From contig JAQNBH010000007.1 in NCBI GenBank assembly GCA_028752905.1, forward strand, positions 44,939,588-45,003,587: a DNA stretch of 64,000 nucleotides, written 5' to 3'. This document shows positions 23,101 to 28,494 of the stretch, piece by piece (position 1 is the stretch's first letter; each line of letters begins with the position of its first letter). Made by a program: the position numbers and the translations under genes. Source of the stretch: Cladorhizidae sp. MBARI D1340-BT2. Its lineage: Eukaryota > Porifera > Demospongiae > Poecilosclerida > Cladorhizidae. The notes below the pieces were generated by a model. It ran no database searches. It had not been told where the DNA came from and saw only the letters and a list, made by a program, of their open reading frames with translations.

Positions 23101-26100
23101 ATGTTTATGGTGTGTGTGTACATGACCAGTGTCTAGCCATAACTGGTTTAAAAAGCTCAGGAAATCGTCAGTGAAAGGGTTAACTATATCAAATATTATG
23201 TTAGATGAGGTGTATGAACTAATTACTCTTGGATGAGGGGGTTAAGGTTGGAGGGGGTAGGGTTAAGGAAGGTTGGGGGGTAGGGTTAAGGTTGGAGGGT
23301 AGGGTTAAGGAGGAGAGGAGATGGTTAATGGAAAGGAAAGGGTCAAAGGTGGAAGAGGGCTAAAGGATCTAGCTAGGGCTAGGGCCAGGGCTAAGAGGTG
23401 TGGCTAGGGCTAAGAGGAGTGGCTAGGGCTAGGGCTAAGAGGAGGTGGCTAGGGCCAGGGCTAAGAGGAGGTGGCTAGGGCTAGGGCTAAGAGGTGGCTA
23501 TGGCTATGGCTAAGAGGAGGTGGCTAGGGCTAAGAGGAGGTGGCTAGGGCTAGGGCTAGGGCTAAGAGGAGGTGGCTAGGGCTAGGGCTAGGGCTAGGGC
23601 TAAGAGGAGGTGGCTAGGGCCGGGCTAAGAGGAGGTGGCTAGGGCTAGGGCTAAGAGGAGTGGCTAGGGCCAGGGAGGAGTGGCTAGGGCTAGGGCTAAG
23701 AGGTGGCTAGGGCTAGGGCTAAGAGGAGTGGCTAGGGCTAGGCTAAGAGGAGGTGGCTAGGGCTAGGGCTAAGAGGAGGTGGCTAGGGCTAGGGCTATGG
23801 CTAAGAGGAGTGGCTAGGGCTTATGGGGTTCCTGTAAACTTCAGTGCATATATTTCCAGTATGTACCTCTCTGTTATGGAAGTCCAGACAAGGTTTAACA
23901 TCTGCTTCCTCCAGGTGGTGAAGGTAAGGATGGTCAGCACACATAGACTCATTCAGCCACTCGGTGAACCAAGACAAGTCTCCAGGCTCCAGCTGCAAGC
24001 AGATGGTGATACAATCACACACCATATAAAGCATGGGAATATGTGGTGTGTGTGTGTGTGTGTGTGTGCATGTGTGTGCATGTGTGTGTGTGTGCTGGAT
24101 ATCCAACACGACAGCACATGCAGTGTTAGTGTGTGTGCTAGAACTCTTTCTTTTAAACCTCACACCGCCAACTTTAAGTAATGTACCTATCAACCACGCA
24201 TCACTAGATTGCCGCCCATGAATTGACCAAAATTGGGCAAAAGTTAGTTGCTTAGCAACTAAACCACAAACATGATAATATGTTTGTAATACATTCTTTC
24301 ACTTGTGACTTCAATATTTGACAGGAAGGTAGCAGTGGATGAGGAGTACAAGGGTGGAGAAGATGCTGGTGGGGAGTCAACTGAACTAGTTGGGCATACA
24401 GATTCCAAGTCTGCAGAACCTGCCACAGAGGGAGACCATATTTAGATTATATGATTAGCTAGCCATATGCACACAATCATAGCCAGAGCTGGTGTAATGT
24501 TCTAGCTATCAACCTTGCTCTATTATATTATTGTTCATCCATACTTAGCCACAGCTATCTATGAGAACTCTTCCATTGCTCTAGCTATCAACCTTGCTCT
24601 ATTATATTATTGTTCATCCATACTTAGCCACAGCTATCTATGAGAACTCTTCCATTGCTCTAGCTATCAACCTTGCTCTATTTTATTATTGTGCATCCAT
24701 ACTTAGCCACAGCTATCTATGAGAACTCTTCCATTGCTCTAGCTATCAACCTTGCTCTATTTTATTATTGTGCATCGATACTTAGCCACAGCTATCTATG
24801 AGAACTCTTCCATTGCTCTAGCTATCAACCTTGCCCTATTTTATTATTGTGCATCCATACTTAGCCTATGAGATCTCTTCCATTGCTCTAGCTATCAACC
24901 TTGCCTATTTTATTATTGTGCATCCATACTAGCCACAGCTATCTATGAGAACTCTTCCATTGCTCTAGCTATCAACCTTGCTCTATTTTATTATTGTACA
25001 TCCATACTTAGCTACAGCTATCTATGAGAACTCTTCCATTGCTCTAGCTATCTGACTATACTTACCTTGCAGCTGATCTACTGAATCACTATCGTCTATA
25101 CACTTCATCAGAAACAACAGCTCTCCTAAGATCTGCCATGTCCTCAGAGTGAACAGTGTCACCTCCCAGGTACACCTGCATCCCAGCATCTTCATCAGGA
25201 TCAGATCTCCTCCCCTTCATCAGGTCAGATCTCCCCTTCATCCAGGTCAGATCTCCTCCCCTTCATCAGGTCAGATCTTCTCCCCTTCATCAGGTCAGAT
25301 CTCCTCCCCTTCATCCAGGTCAGATCTCCTCCCCTTCATCAGGTCAGATCTTCTCCCCTTCATCAGGTCAGATCTCCTCCCCTTCATCCAGGCCAGATCT
25401 CCTCCCCTTCATCAGGTCAGATCTCCTCCCCTTCATCAGGTCAGATCTCCTCCCCTTCATCCAGGTCAGATCTCCTCCCCTTCATCAGGTCAGATCTCCT
25501 CCCCTTCATCAGGTCAGATCTCCCCTTAATCCAGGTCAGATCTCCTCCCCTTCATCAGGTCAGATCTCCCCTTTATCCAGGTCAGATCTCCCCTTCATCC
25601 AGGTCAGTCAGACGGGAAGGATTTCTTTGGCTGTAGGTTAATTTTGCAGGCATGGATGCAGCGCTGTGTAGGTCTTGTTGGCCTGCCTCAGTGGAGCTGA
25701 TTCTTGTACTAAACTGCAGCTTATGCATTTACTCTCTAATGAGTTCATTCTTGACAACGAAGTTTTACAAATACTTGTTGCTATCATTGATACATAATTA
25801 TTCTTCATGATGACTATCTGGTGAAGTGTCACACATCAGCTGTGGTCTAAGTGCTACATCAGCAGTGCAGTGGTCTCAGTGCTACATCAGCAGTGGTCTC
25901 TGTGTCCTCACATCAGCAGTGGTCTCTGTGTCCTCACATCAGCAGTGGTCTCTGTGTCCTCACATCAGCAGTGGTCTCTGTGTCCTCACATCAGCAGTGG
26001 TCTCTGTGTCCTCACATCAGCAGTGGTCTCTGTGTCCTCACATCAGCAGTGGTCTCTGTGTCCTCACCATCAGCTGTGGCTTGGCTGTTGTGTTCACTCC

Positions 26101-28205
26101 ATGCAGATTCTACATAGAAAATGAGCTAAGAGGCAATCTCTCAGAGACAACTTGAAAGAGAGAAGGTGGGTCCTGTCATGATCCAACTAATTTGGGTCCA
26201 CTCCAGCCCTGCTGGGTCCACTCCAGCCCTGCTGGGTCCACTCCAGCCCTGCTGGGTCCACTCCAGCCCTGCTGGGTCCACTCCAGCCCTGCTGGGTCCA
26301 CTCCAGCCCTCCTCCAGCCCTGCTGGGTCCACTCCAGCCCTGTTGGGTCCACTCCAGCCTTGCTGGGTCCACTCCAGCCCTGCTGGGTCCACTCCAGCCC
26401 TGCTGGGTCCACTCCAGCCCTGCTGGGTCCACTCCAGCCCTGCTGGGTCCACTCCAGCCTTGCTGGGTCCACTCCAGCCTTGATGTAGCATACATATGTA
26501 CAGTAAGGCTTCCAGAAGTGCTACAAACTGTTGCCATGGGAAACTAACTGGGCATGCATGTTTCTCAACACTTTCCAGATGTCAGTTGTCACACTCCATT
26601 ACTGTGTCCCTCCCTAACACCTTTCACACAACACCCCTCACATGCACACACACCAGCACCTCATACACACCCACCCACACAACACCCCTCACATACACAT
26701 ACACCAGCACCTCACACATATCCACCCACACACACAACACCCCTCACATGCACACACACCAGCACCTCACGCATACCCACCCACACACACAACACCCCTC
26801 ACATACACACACACCAGCACCTCACATGCACCCACACACACAACACCCCTCACATGCACACACACCCACACACACAACACCCCTCACATGCACACACACC
26901 CACCCACACACACAACACCCCTCACATGCACACACACCAGCACCTCACACATACCCACCCACACAACACCCCTCACATGAACACACACACACCTACACAA
27001 CACCCCTCACATGCACACACACCAGCACCTCACACATACACACCCACACACCCCTCACATGCACACACACCAGCACCTCACACACACCCACACACACAAC
27101 ACAAACCCCTCACATGCACACACACCAGCACCTCACACACACCCACACACACAACACAAACCCCTCACATGCACACACACCAGCACCTCACACATACCTG
27201 ACCCACACACACAATACCCCTCACATGCACACACACCAGCACCTCACACATACACACCCACACAACACCCCTCACATGCACACACACCAGCACCTCACAC
27301 ATACCCACACACACAACACCCCTCACATGCACAGACACCAGCACCTTACACATACCTGACCCTCGTTAAGACACGCCCCTTTGATCTCATTCCGGTGTTC
27401 CAGCAGAGCAAGAGGGTGAGAGGTCAAGACCGAGTTGGAGGCAGACTTGGAGGAGGCTTTGACTTTCCGGCTAAGCTTCCGCAGCACCTGCACAGAACAT
27501 GACAAGCACATGACCCCTTGCACATGGGGGGATTTTAATCTGGGGGGGGGGGGGGGCAGCACATGCTTGCCCTAAGTGAGGGGGCAGCACATGCTTGCCC
27601 TAAGTGAGGGGGCAGCACATGCTTGCCCTAAGTGAGGGGGCACAGTCAGTGCTACAAGCCATCTCTACATAGAGTCATGCACTGTACCGGTTGCTAGGTT
27701 ATGCCACCATGTTGTAGGCAGCTGTGGTGTGTTGTAAGTGCCAGGGGCACCCCTTGGCACACCACAGTACTCTACCTCTTACCTTAGCGGATACACCCAC
27801 AACAATGACATGGAACCCCCCTACCATGTTTAGGTGTTAATTAGTTAATTAGCACCACATCCTGGTCTTCCCCATAACAATTGAGTCTCGTACCTTCTTG
27901 ACGTTAGGTCTGTGGTGCTTGTGGTGCTGCTTGCCTCCACTTGCAGGCTTGGCCGACTTGGAGTGCACGTCCGCCGACGAGGGCTGGAGCAAGTTCTTGA
28001 GGGTGGACATCTGTGTCTCCATGGCATCCATCTTTCCTGTGGCAGCGGCCAGTTTCTTGATGACCGTCCCCTTCTCTTCCTTGGCAGTGTCCACCATCCG
28101 GTAGGCCTCCTCAAACAGGTTCTCTGTCAGTGTGTGAAGTTCATCGTCCATGGCAGTCTGCGTCAGACACAGCTTCTGATTCTGCTGCCTCATCTCCTCC
28201 AACTC
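8071..28205 (-). CDS. RAB3IP: Rab guanine nucleotide exchange factor, Rabin8/GRAB (Sec2) family, C-terminal seven exons
   Basis: Exons in transcript order: 28,205-27,894; 27,487-27,356; 23,992-23,867; 20,357-20,287; 13,628-13,526; 12,897-12,831; 8,153-8,071 (stop TAA). Every intron is GT-AG and phases agree (0,0,0,2,0,1), giving 297 visible residues. Residues 1-75 are the Sec2 coiled coil with LFEEAYRMV at 30-38. Residues 149-190 hold WFTEWLNES and DVKPCLDF; 215-248 hold CALSESRD and HRMKLG; 249-270 CDFYMCIGHIERG; 272-297 YWQVARLRAMM. These match Rabin8 and GRAB in order and spacing, and the length from the coiled coil to the end is close to that of the human proteins. Family role: a parallel coiled-coil dimer exchanges GDP on Rab8/Rab3-type GTPases in exocytic and ciliary traffic. 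The N-terminus lies upstream and is not securely located. RAB3IP and RAB3IL1 cannot be told apart here. Confidence 0.93.
8154..8535. repeat. AT-rich array, about 64 bp x 4-5
   Basis: Unit contains ACACATATATTCAAATATAT and TTATTATGATATATACAT. It lies in the last intron, immediately upstream of the terminal-exon acceptor. Confidence 0.9.
8588..8732. repeat. 20-bp minisatellite x 7
   Basis: Unit CCCTGCATGTACATGGCATG, with TAC/TGC variation; each unit is itself nearly palindromic around TGTACA. Confidence 0.95.
8733..9054. other. Spacer with AT dinucleotide run
   Basis: CA run at about 8,731-8,745 and TA-rich stretch at 8,885-8,965. No coding signal. Intronic to the Rab GEF gene. Confidence 0.5.
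9055..9430. repeat. Inverted (head-to-head) 65-70-bp repeats
   Basis: A unit containing GATGACCAACCCTATTAATT and AAGCTTTTAGTTGCTATGTG occurs three times forward (9,219-9,430) and about twice in reverse complement (9,057-9,193), around a short centre at 9,194-9,218. The whole block can fold back on itself. Confidence 0.9.
9510..11868. repeat. 60-bp minisatellite, 39 units
   Basis: Core GACTCCACAGAGCCTGGACT and AAGATAAAGGAGACACTCTT. The 60-bp period keeps a 20-residue plus frame open (LRLHRAWTKIKETLLLESQN), broken only where units have small indels (9,806, 10,855, 11,480, 11,590). Units differ at four or five fixed sites (GTCACAG/GTCTCAG, AAC/GAC, ACT/ATT). It lies inside the Rab GEF gene's last intron on the opposite strand from the open frame; no evidence of a protein. 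Confidence 0.95.
12001..12336 (+). pseudogene. Unidentified open frame with one stop, possible exon
   Basis: The plus frame runs AKVALAKDTSAGISLHKMAD... to HMVI, a TAG at 12,157-12,159, then LVLEVKFCPAYISRLL and MDKGKDSDEDPVEAEVDNLV (ATG at 12,221) to SFFTRR at a GTGAGG that could be a donor (exon edge 12,336). The acidic segment is coding-like but I do not recognise the family. A decayed relative of the 12,190-12,270 part lies at 58,835-58,925. It is antisense within an intron of the Rab GEF gene. It may be a transposon or gene relic. Confidence 0.35.
12337..12431. other. Short spacer
   Basis: No feature seen; leads into the 49-bp array. Confidence 0.5.
12432..12716. repeat. 49-bp minisatellite x 6
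   Basis: Core CCTTAAGGCAGCCATCAAGC and ACCCATGAGCCCTGGCCCAC. The first units are diverged and the last ones nearly identical. Confidence 0.95.
12748..12824. repeat. TG/GAGTGTGT microsatellite
   Basis: Runs of TGTG broken by GAG every 10-18 bp. It reaches to within about 6 bp of the exon donor at 12,830, so on the minus strand the intron starts GTGAGGCACACACACTCAC. Confidence 0.95.
12831..12897 (-). CDS. RAB3IP: Rab GEF exon, CDFYMCIGHI helix
   Basis: 67 bp, phase 0 to 1: IAAACDFYMCIGHIERGIIK then GK and one base. It aligns without a gap to [20 protein letters not shown] of Rabin8. Acceptor TAATGCAG, donor AAAG|GTGAGG. Confidence 0.93.
13018..13255. repeat. 17-18-bp degenerate array
   Basis: Core GTGATACACTGACACTG, with variants GATTCACTGACACAG and GACACACTG. 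It merges at its right edge with a family A copy. Confidence 0.85.
13248..13500 (-). repeat. Family A dispersed repeat, copy 2 (reverse)
   Basis: Contains TTTATGTGGAGGTTGCAGGC, then GAGAGACCTATCTTTTGAGC and ATGGAGTTATAAAGTGG, ending near a C run (13,480-13,488). It lies 25 bp from the Rab GEF exon donor at 13,526. Confidence 0.85.
13526..13628 (-). CDS. RAB3IP: Rab GEF exon, CALS..HRMKLG segment
   Basis: 103 bp, phase 2 to 0. After one base completing an Arg codon it reads LCALSESRDICCTHRMKLGS and SHQWLFISQQCRNR, matching Rabin8 CALTGQSKSCKHRIKLGDSS and YYYISPFCRYR, including the paired cysteines. Acceptor AATACACAG, donor AACAGG|GTAAGC. Confidence 0.93.
13721..14010. repeat. 25-bp minisatellite, about 11 units
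   Basis: Core GACACATGCACCAATGCTGT then CACAT. Short units lacking CACCAATGCTGT are interspersed. Confidence 0.95.
14011..14133. other. Short spacer
   Basis: Unique sequence; no coding signal recognised. Confidence 0.5.
14134..14690. repeat. 23-bp minisatellite, about 24 units
   Basis: Core GTTGGTTCCTAGTATCTGGA then TAA; GTTGG/GTTAG variants alternate in a 3-unit pattern over part of the array. Confidence 0.95.
14691..15487 (-). other. Spacer with unassigned minus-strand open frames
   Basis: A minus frame at 15,280-15,110 is open for 56 codons (VRKRLVGTGSASVHHNMLDV, VARNNSVYESITKKMCCQEC). A 66-bp stretch 15,093-15,028 has acceptor and donor-like edges (CTCTATAG and CAG|GTGACG) and reads ELTLKNDANVCMDNLVDEGL. 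I recognise neither. The 66-bp stretch is phase 0/0, so it cannot sit between the Rab GEF exons that join in phase 2 here. A different gene, a relic or chance are all possible. Confidence 0.25.
15488..16838. repeat. 22-bp minisatellite, about 60 units, with higher-order repeat
   Basis: Core GTCATGGTGTCAACATCTTC then TA. The variant series (short CATCTAG units, AGCATC units, GTATCAAC, TCAATGG, TCGTCAAGG, TCAATATC) occurs twice in the same order, at about 15.62-16.06 and 16.24-16.70 kb, so a segment of about 620 bp was duplicated. Confidence 0.95.
16839..17149. other. Spacer
   Basis: About 310 bp of unique intronic sequence; nothing recognised. Confidence 0.5.
17150..18165. repeat. 32/37-bp minisatellite, about 29 units
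   Basis: Core TGTGTCTAGTATATCTGACA then TGAGGTGCTGCA. The 37-bp version carries an extra GAGGT. The long form dominates the left and centre, the short form the right. Confidence 0.95.
18166..18577. other. Spacer
   Basis: Unique sequence within the intron; no convincing exon. It contains a duplicated GTAAGAGGGGTGTG. Confidence 0.5.
18578..18776. repeat. 26-bp minisatellite x 8
   Basis: Core GAGCGTCACTTCCATATTAG then GACAAC. Confidence 0.95.
18945..19120. repeat. 30-31-bp minisatellite x 6
   Basis: Core GAGCATTCCAGTAATTAACA then CCCTCGGGGC. Confidence 0.9.
19200..20286 (-). repeat. 51-bp minisatellite x 21, carrying copies of the adjacent exon's 5' splice site
   Basis: On the minus (gene-sense) strand each unit holds TGCAGCGAGGGGGAGACCAG followed by GTAATCACC. 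The real exon at 20,287-20,357 ends TGCAGCGAGGGAGAGACCAG followed by GTAATC. The array therefore consists of about 21 copies of the exon's last 20 bases plus its donor site, starting at the exon itself. The 51-bp period keeps frames open on both strands (for example RGRPGNHPRGLGGDLAA), a by-product. Confidence 0.95.
20287..20357 (-). CDS. RAB3IP: Rab GEF exon, VLQA segment
   Basis: 71 bp, phase 0 to 2: VLQASRRNDLVMESVGPCSE then GET and two bases of Arg. It aligns with VLEAVENNTLSIEPVG of Rabin8. Acceptor CATTGCAG; donor GACCAG|GTAATC, which is also the first unit edge of the 51-bp array. If the donor is skipped, the exon frame reads AGG TAA and stops at once. Confidence 0.88.
20358..20988. 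other. Spacer
   Basis: Unique intronic sequence with a GGTTACCAAG/GGTTACCCAG triple (20,740-20,766). Open frames on both strands are unconvincing. Confidence 0.5.
20989..21775. repeat. 32-bp minisatellite, about 24 units
   Basis: Core GAGCATCCTCCAGCTATGCT then GGTCATCTTGGT. Units alternate TTGGTGAG/TTGATGAG/TAGATGAG and CTGG/CAGG. Confidence 0.95.
21776..22329. other. Spacer with two hairpin copies
   Basis: CTCTATATAAACAG...CTGTTTATATAGAG (21,945-21,983) is a 14-bp-arm hairpin with an 11-base loop; a partial second copy follows at 21,994-22,035. No coding exon recognised. Confidence 0.6.
22330..22416. repeat. G/A purine tract
   Basis: GGGGGAGGGGAGGGGAAAGG-like sequence; many G runs of three or more, so G-quadruplex potential on the plus strand (C-rich in the Rab GEF pre-mRNA). 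Confidence 0.9.
22417..22725. other. Spacer with MITE fragment and ATAAT run
   Basis: GATGACCCTTTACC at 22,447-22,460 matches the inverted-repeat ends of the small element at 34,833-34,981. An AATAT pentamer run follows. A plus frame ending at 22,680 (VEALKCLEGQSDTDPLHLLL) is unassigned. Confidence 0.5.
22726..23135. repeat. 53-55-bp minisatellite x 8
   Basis: Core GACCAGTGTCTAGCCACACA and CATGCACTGCATGTTTATGG, with a variable GTGTGTG stretch. Confidence 0.95.
23230..23345. repeat. Degenerate TAGGGTTAAGG repeats
   Basis: Several copies of GGTAGGGTTAAGG in a G-rich context. Resembles telomere-type TTAGGG sequence but is imperfect. Confidence 0.8.
23360..23822. repeat. GGGCTA hexamer / GAGGAGGTG compound array
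   Basis: Blocks of (GGGCTA)2-5 separated by AGAGGAGGTGGCTA. It reaches to about 45 bp from the donor of the Rab GEF exon at 23,867, so the transcript carries it as (TAGCCC)n. Confidence 0.95.
23867..23992 (-). CDS. RAB3IP: Rab GEF exon, WF..W and PCLDF segment
   Basis: 126 bp, phase 0 to 0: LEPGDLSWFTEWLNESMCAD then HPYLHHLEEADVKPCLDFHN and RE. It matches DLSLYNEFRLW and PFLDKIYQEDIFPCLTF of Rabin8. Acceptor TGCTTGCAG, donor GAG|GTACAT. Confidence 0.93.
24040..24096. repeat. TG microsatellite
   Basis: GTGTGTG runs with GCATG interruptions; about 50 bp upstream of the Rab GEF exon's acceptor. Confidence 0.95.
24325..24445 (+). CDS. Terminal exon of an unidentified plus-strand gene, copy 1
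   Basis: After acceptor ATTTGACAG and one base, the frame reads KVAVDEEYKGGEDAGGESTE then LVGHTDSKSAEPATEGDHI and TAG. The copy at 48,835 keeps the same frame and the same last residues, with a 3-bp in-frame indel, which supports coding history. The tail is acidic and probably disordered; I do not recognise it. No upstream plus-strand exon is found, so it may be a relic. Confidence 0.45.
24506..25053. repeat. 79-bp array, about 7 units
   Basis: Core TCTAGCTATCAACCTTGCTC and CACAGCTATCTATGAGAACT. Same unit as at 49,013-50,272. Confidence 0.95.
25066..25175 (-). CDS. Exon-like segment of an unidentified minus-strand gene, copy 1
   Basis: 110 bp between ATGCAG and CAAG|GTAAGT. One frame is fully open (phase 2 to 1) and ends RTWQILGELLFLMKCIDDSD then SVDQLQ. 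The paralogue at 50,294-50,403 is also open and has an identical ending. The phases do not fit between Rab GEF exons, so it is not part of that gene. An alternative frame (VYLGGDTVHSEDMADLRRAV) stops inside. Confidence 0.35.
25200..25608. repeat. 25-26-bp minisatellite, about 16 units
   Basis: Core CTTCATCAGGTCAGATCTCC then TCCCC. ATCAGG/ATCCAGG length variants. Confidence 0.95.
25609..25880. other. Spacer
   Basis: Intronic unique sequence; nothing recognised. Confidence 0.5.
25881..26070. repeat. 26-bp minisatellite x 7-8
   Basis: Core ATCAGCAGTGGTCTCTGTGT then CCTCAC, nearly identical units. Confidence 0.95.
26196..26482. repeat. 20-bp minisatellite x 14
   Basis: Unit GGGTCCACTCCAGCCCTGCT; one short unit near 26,310. 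All six frames stay open because the unit has no stop codon. Confidence 0.95.
26630..27353 (-). repeat. About 53-bp CA-rich minisatellite x 14, carrying 5' splice-site-like motifs
   Basis: Plus-strand core CACACACACCAGCACCTCAC and ACAACACCCCTCACATGCAC. On the gene-sense minus strand most units read GGTATGTGTGAGGTGCTGG; the true donor of the adjoining exon is CAG|GTATGTGTAAGGTGCTGG. The unit at about 27,186-27,206 even repeats GGGTCAGGTATGTG. Confidence 0.92.
27356..27487 (-). CDS. RAB3IP: Rab GEF exon, serine-rich linker
   Basis: 132 bp, phase 0 to 0: VLRKLSRKVKASSKSASNSV, LTSHPLALLEHRNEIKGACL, NEGQ. A basic, serine-rich linker between the coiled coil and the WF..W segment, in the position of the KGHTRNKSTSS linker of Rabin8. 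Acceptor TCTGTGCAG, donor GGTCAG|GTATGT. Confidence 0.85.
27541..27641. repeat. Poly(G)15 followed by 28-bp repeat x 3
   Basis: G run 27,542-27,556, then GGGGGCAGCACATGCTTGCC with CTAAGTGA three times. Confidence 0.95.
27642..27893. other. Intron remainder
   Basis: Unique; contains a short GCACACCACAG region. No feature. Confidence 0.5.
27894..28205 (-). CDS. RAB3IP: Rab GEF exon, Sec2 coiled-coil (exchange) domain
   Basis: 312 bp, phase 0 to 0, 104 codons. It starts ELEEMRQQNQKLCLTQTAMD and continues DELHTLTENLFEEAYRMVDT, then GKMDAMETQMSTLKNLL. LFEEAxxMV and GKxDxxxxxxxxLKxLL are the hallmark of the Sec2/Rabin8/GRAB exchange coiled coil. The C-terminal third is basic and histidine/serine-rich. 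Acceptor GTTGCTACAG lies 26 bp from a 26-base poly(C) run in the intron; donor AAG|GTACGA. Confidence 0.95.
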
Positions 28206-28231
28206 CTGTAGCAACGCACGCATGGACGTTT

Positions 28232-28257
28232 GGGGGGGGGGGGGGGGGGGGGGGGGG
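28232..28257. repeat. Poly(G)26 / poly(C)26 tract
   Basis: Unbroken run. On the gene strand it is a poly(C) tract 27-52 bases upstream of the exon, within the polypyrimidine-tract region. Confidence 0.98.
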
Positions 28258-28299
28258 AAGGTTATCAGAGTGAGCTGCCATAGGTCAAGCACTACACCC

Positions 28300-28365
28300 T
28301 CTCACTCCCACACACACACAATACACACACACACAATACACACACACACACACACACTTCCAGCA
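28300..28365. repeat. CA microsatellite
   Basis: CACACACAATACACACAC runs. Confidence 0.95.
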
Positions 28366-28494
28366 GCTGCTGGTTAATTATGGCAAGTTGTACCCCACTC
28401 AGTGTAGGGCAATCATCACACAAGCAAAATGGATGGGAAACAGAGCCAGCCACATGCCAGGGGGTTCTGAATTCTCTGAGTTGGTATTGGTATT

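Larger units (their letters stand above)
24246..25199. repeat. Duplicated block, copy 1
   Basis: Homologous to 48,752-50,418. Shared order: GTTGCTTAGCAAC motif, terminal exon ending in a TAG, 79-bp array, minus-strand exon-like segment. This copy has about seven array units and the other about sixteen. It lies in the Rab GEF intron between exons 27,356 and 23,992. Confidence 0.9.

Noticed and set aside
23360..23822. Functional telomere or chromosome end
   Set aside because: The repeat is GGGCTA mixed with AGAGGAGGTG, is only 0.5 kb, and lies between coding exons.
25066..25175. Treating the GTAAGT-bordered segment as a further Rab GEF exon between 27,356 and 23,992
   Set aside because: Its phases (2 to 1) do not match the phase-0 neighbours, and the family alignment runs from 27,356 to 23,992 with no missing residues.
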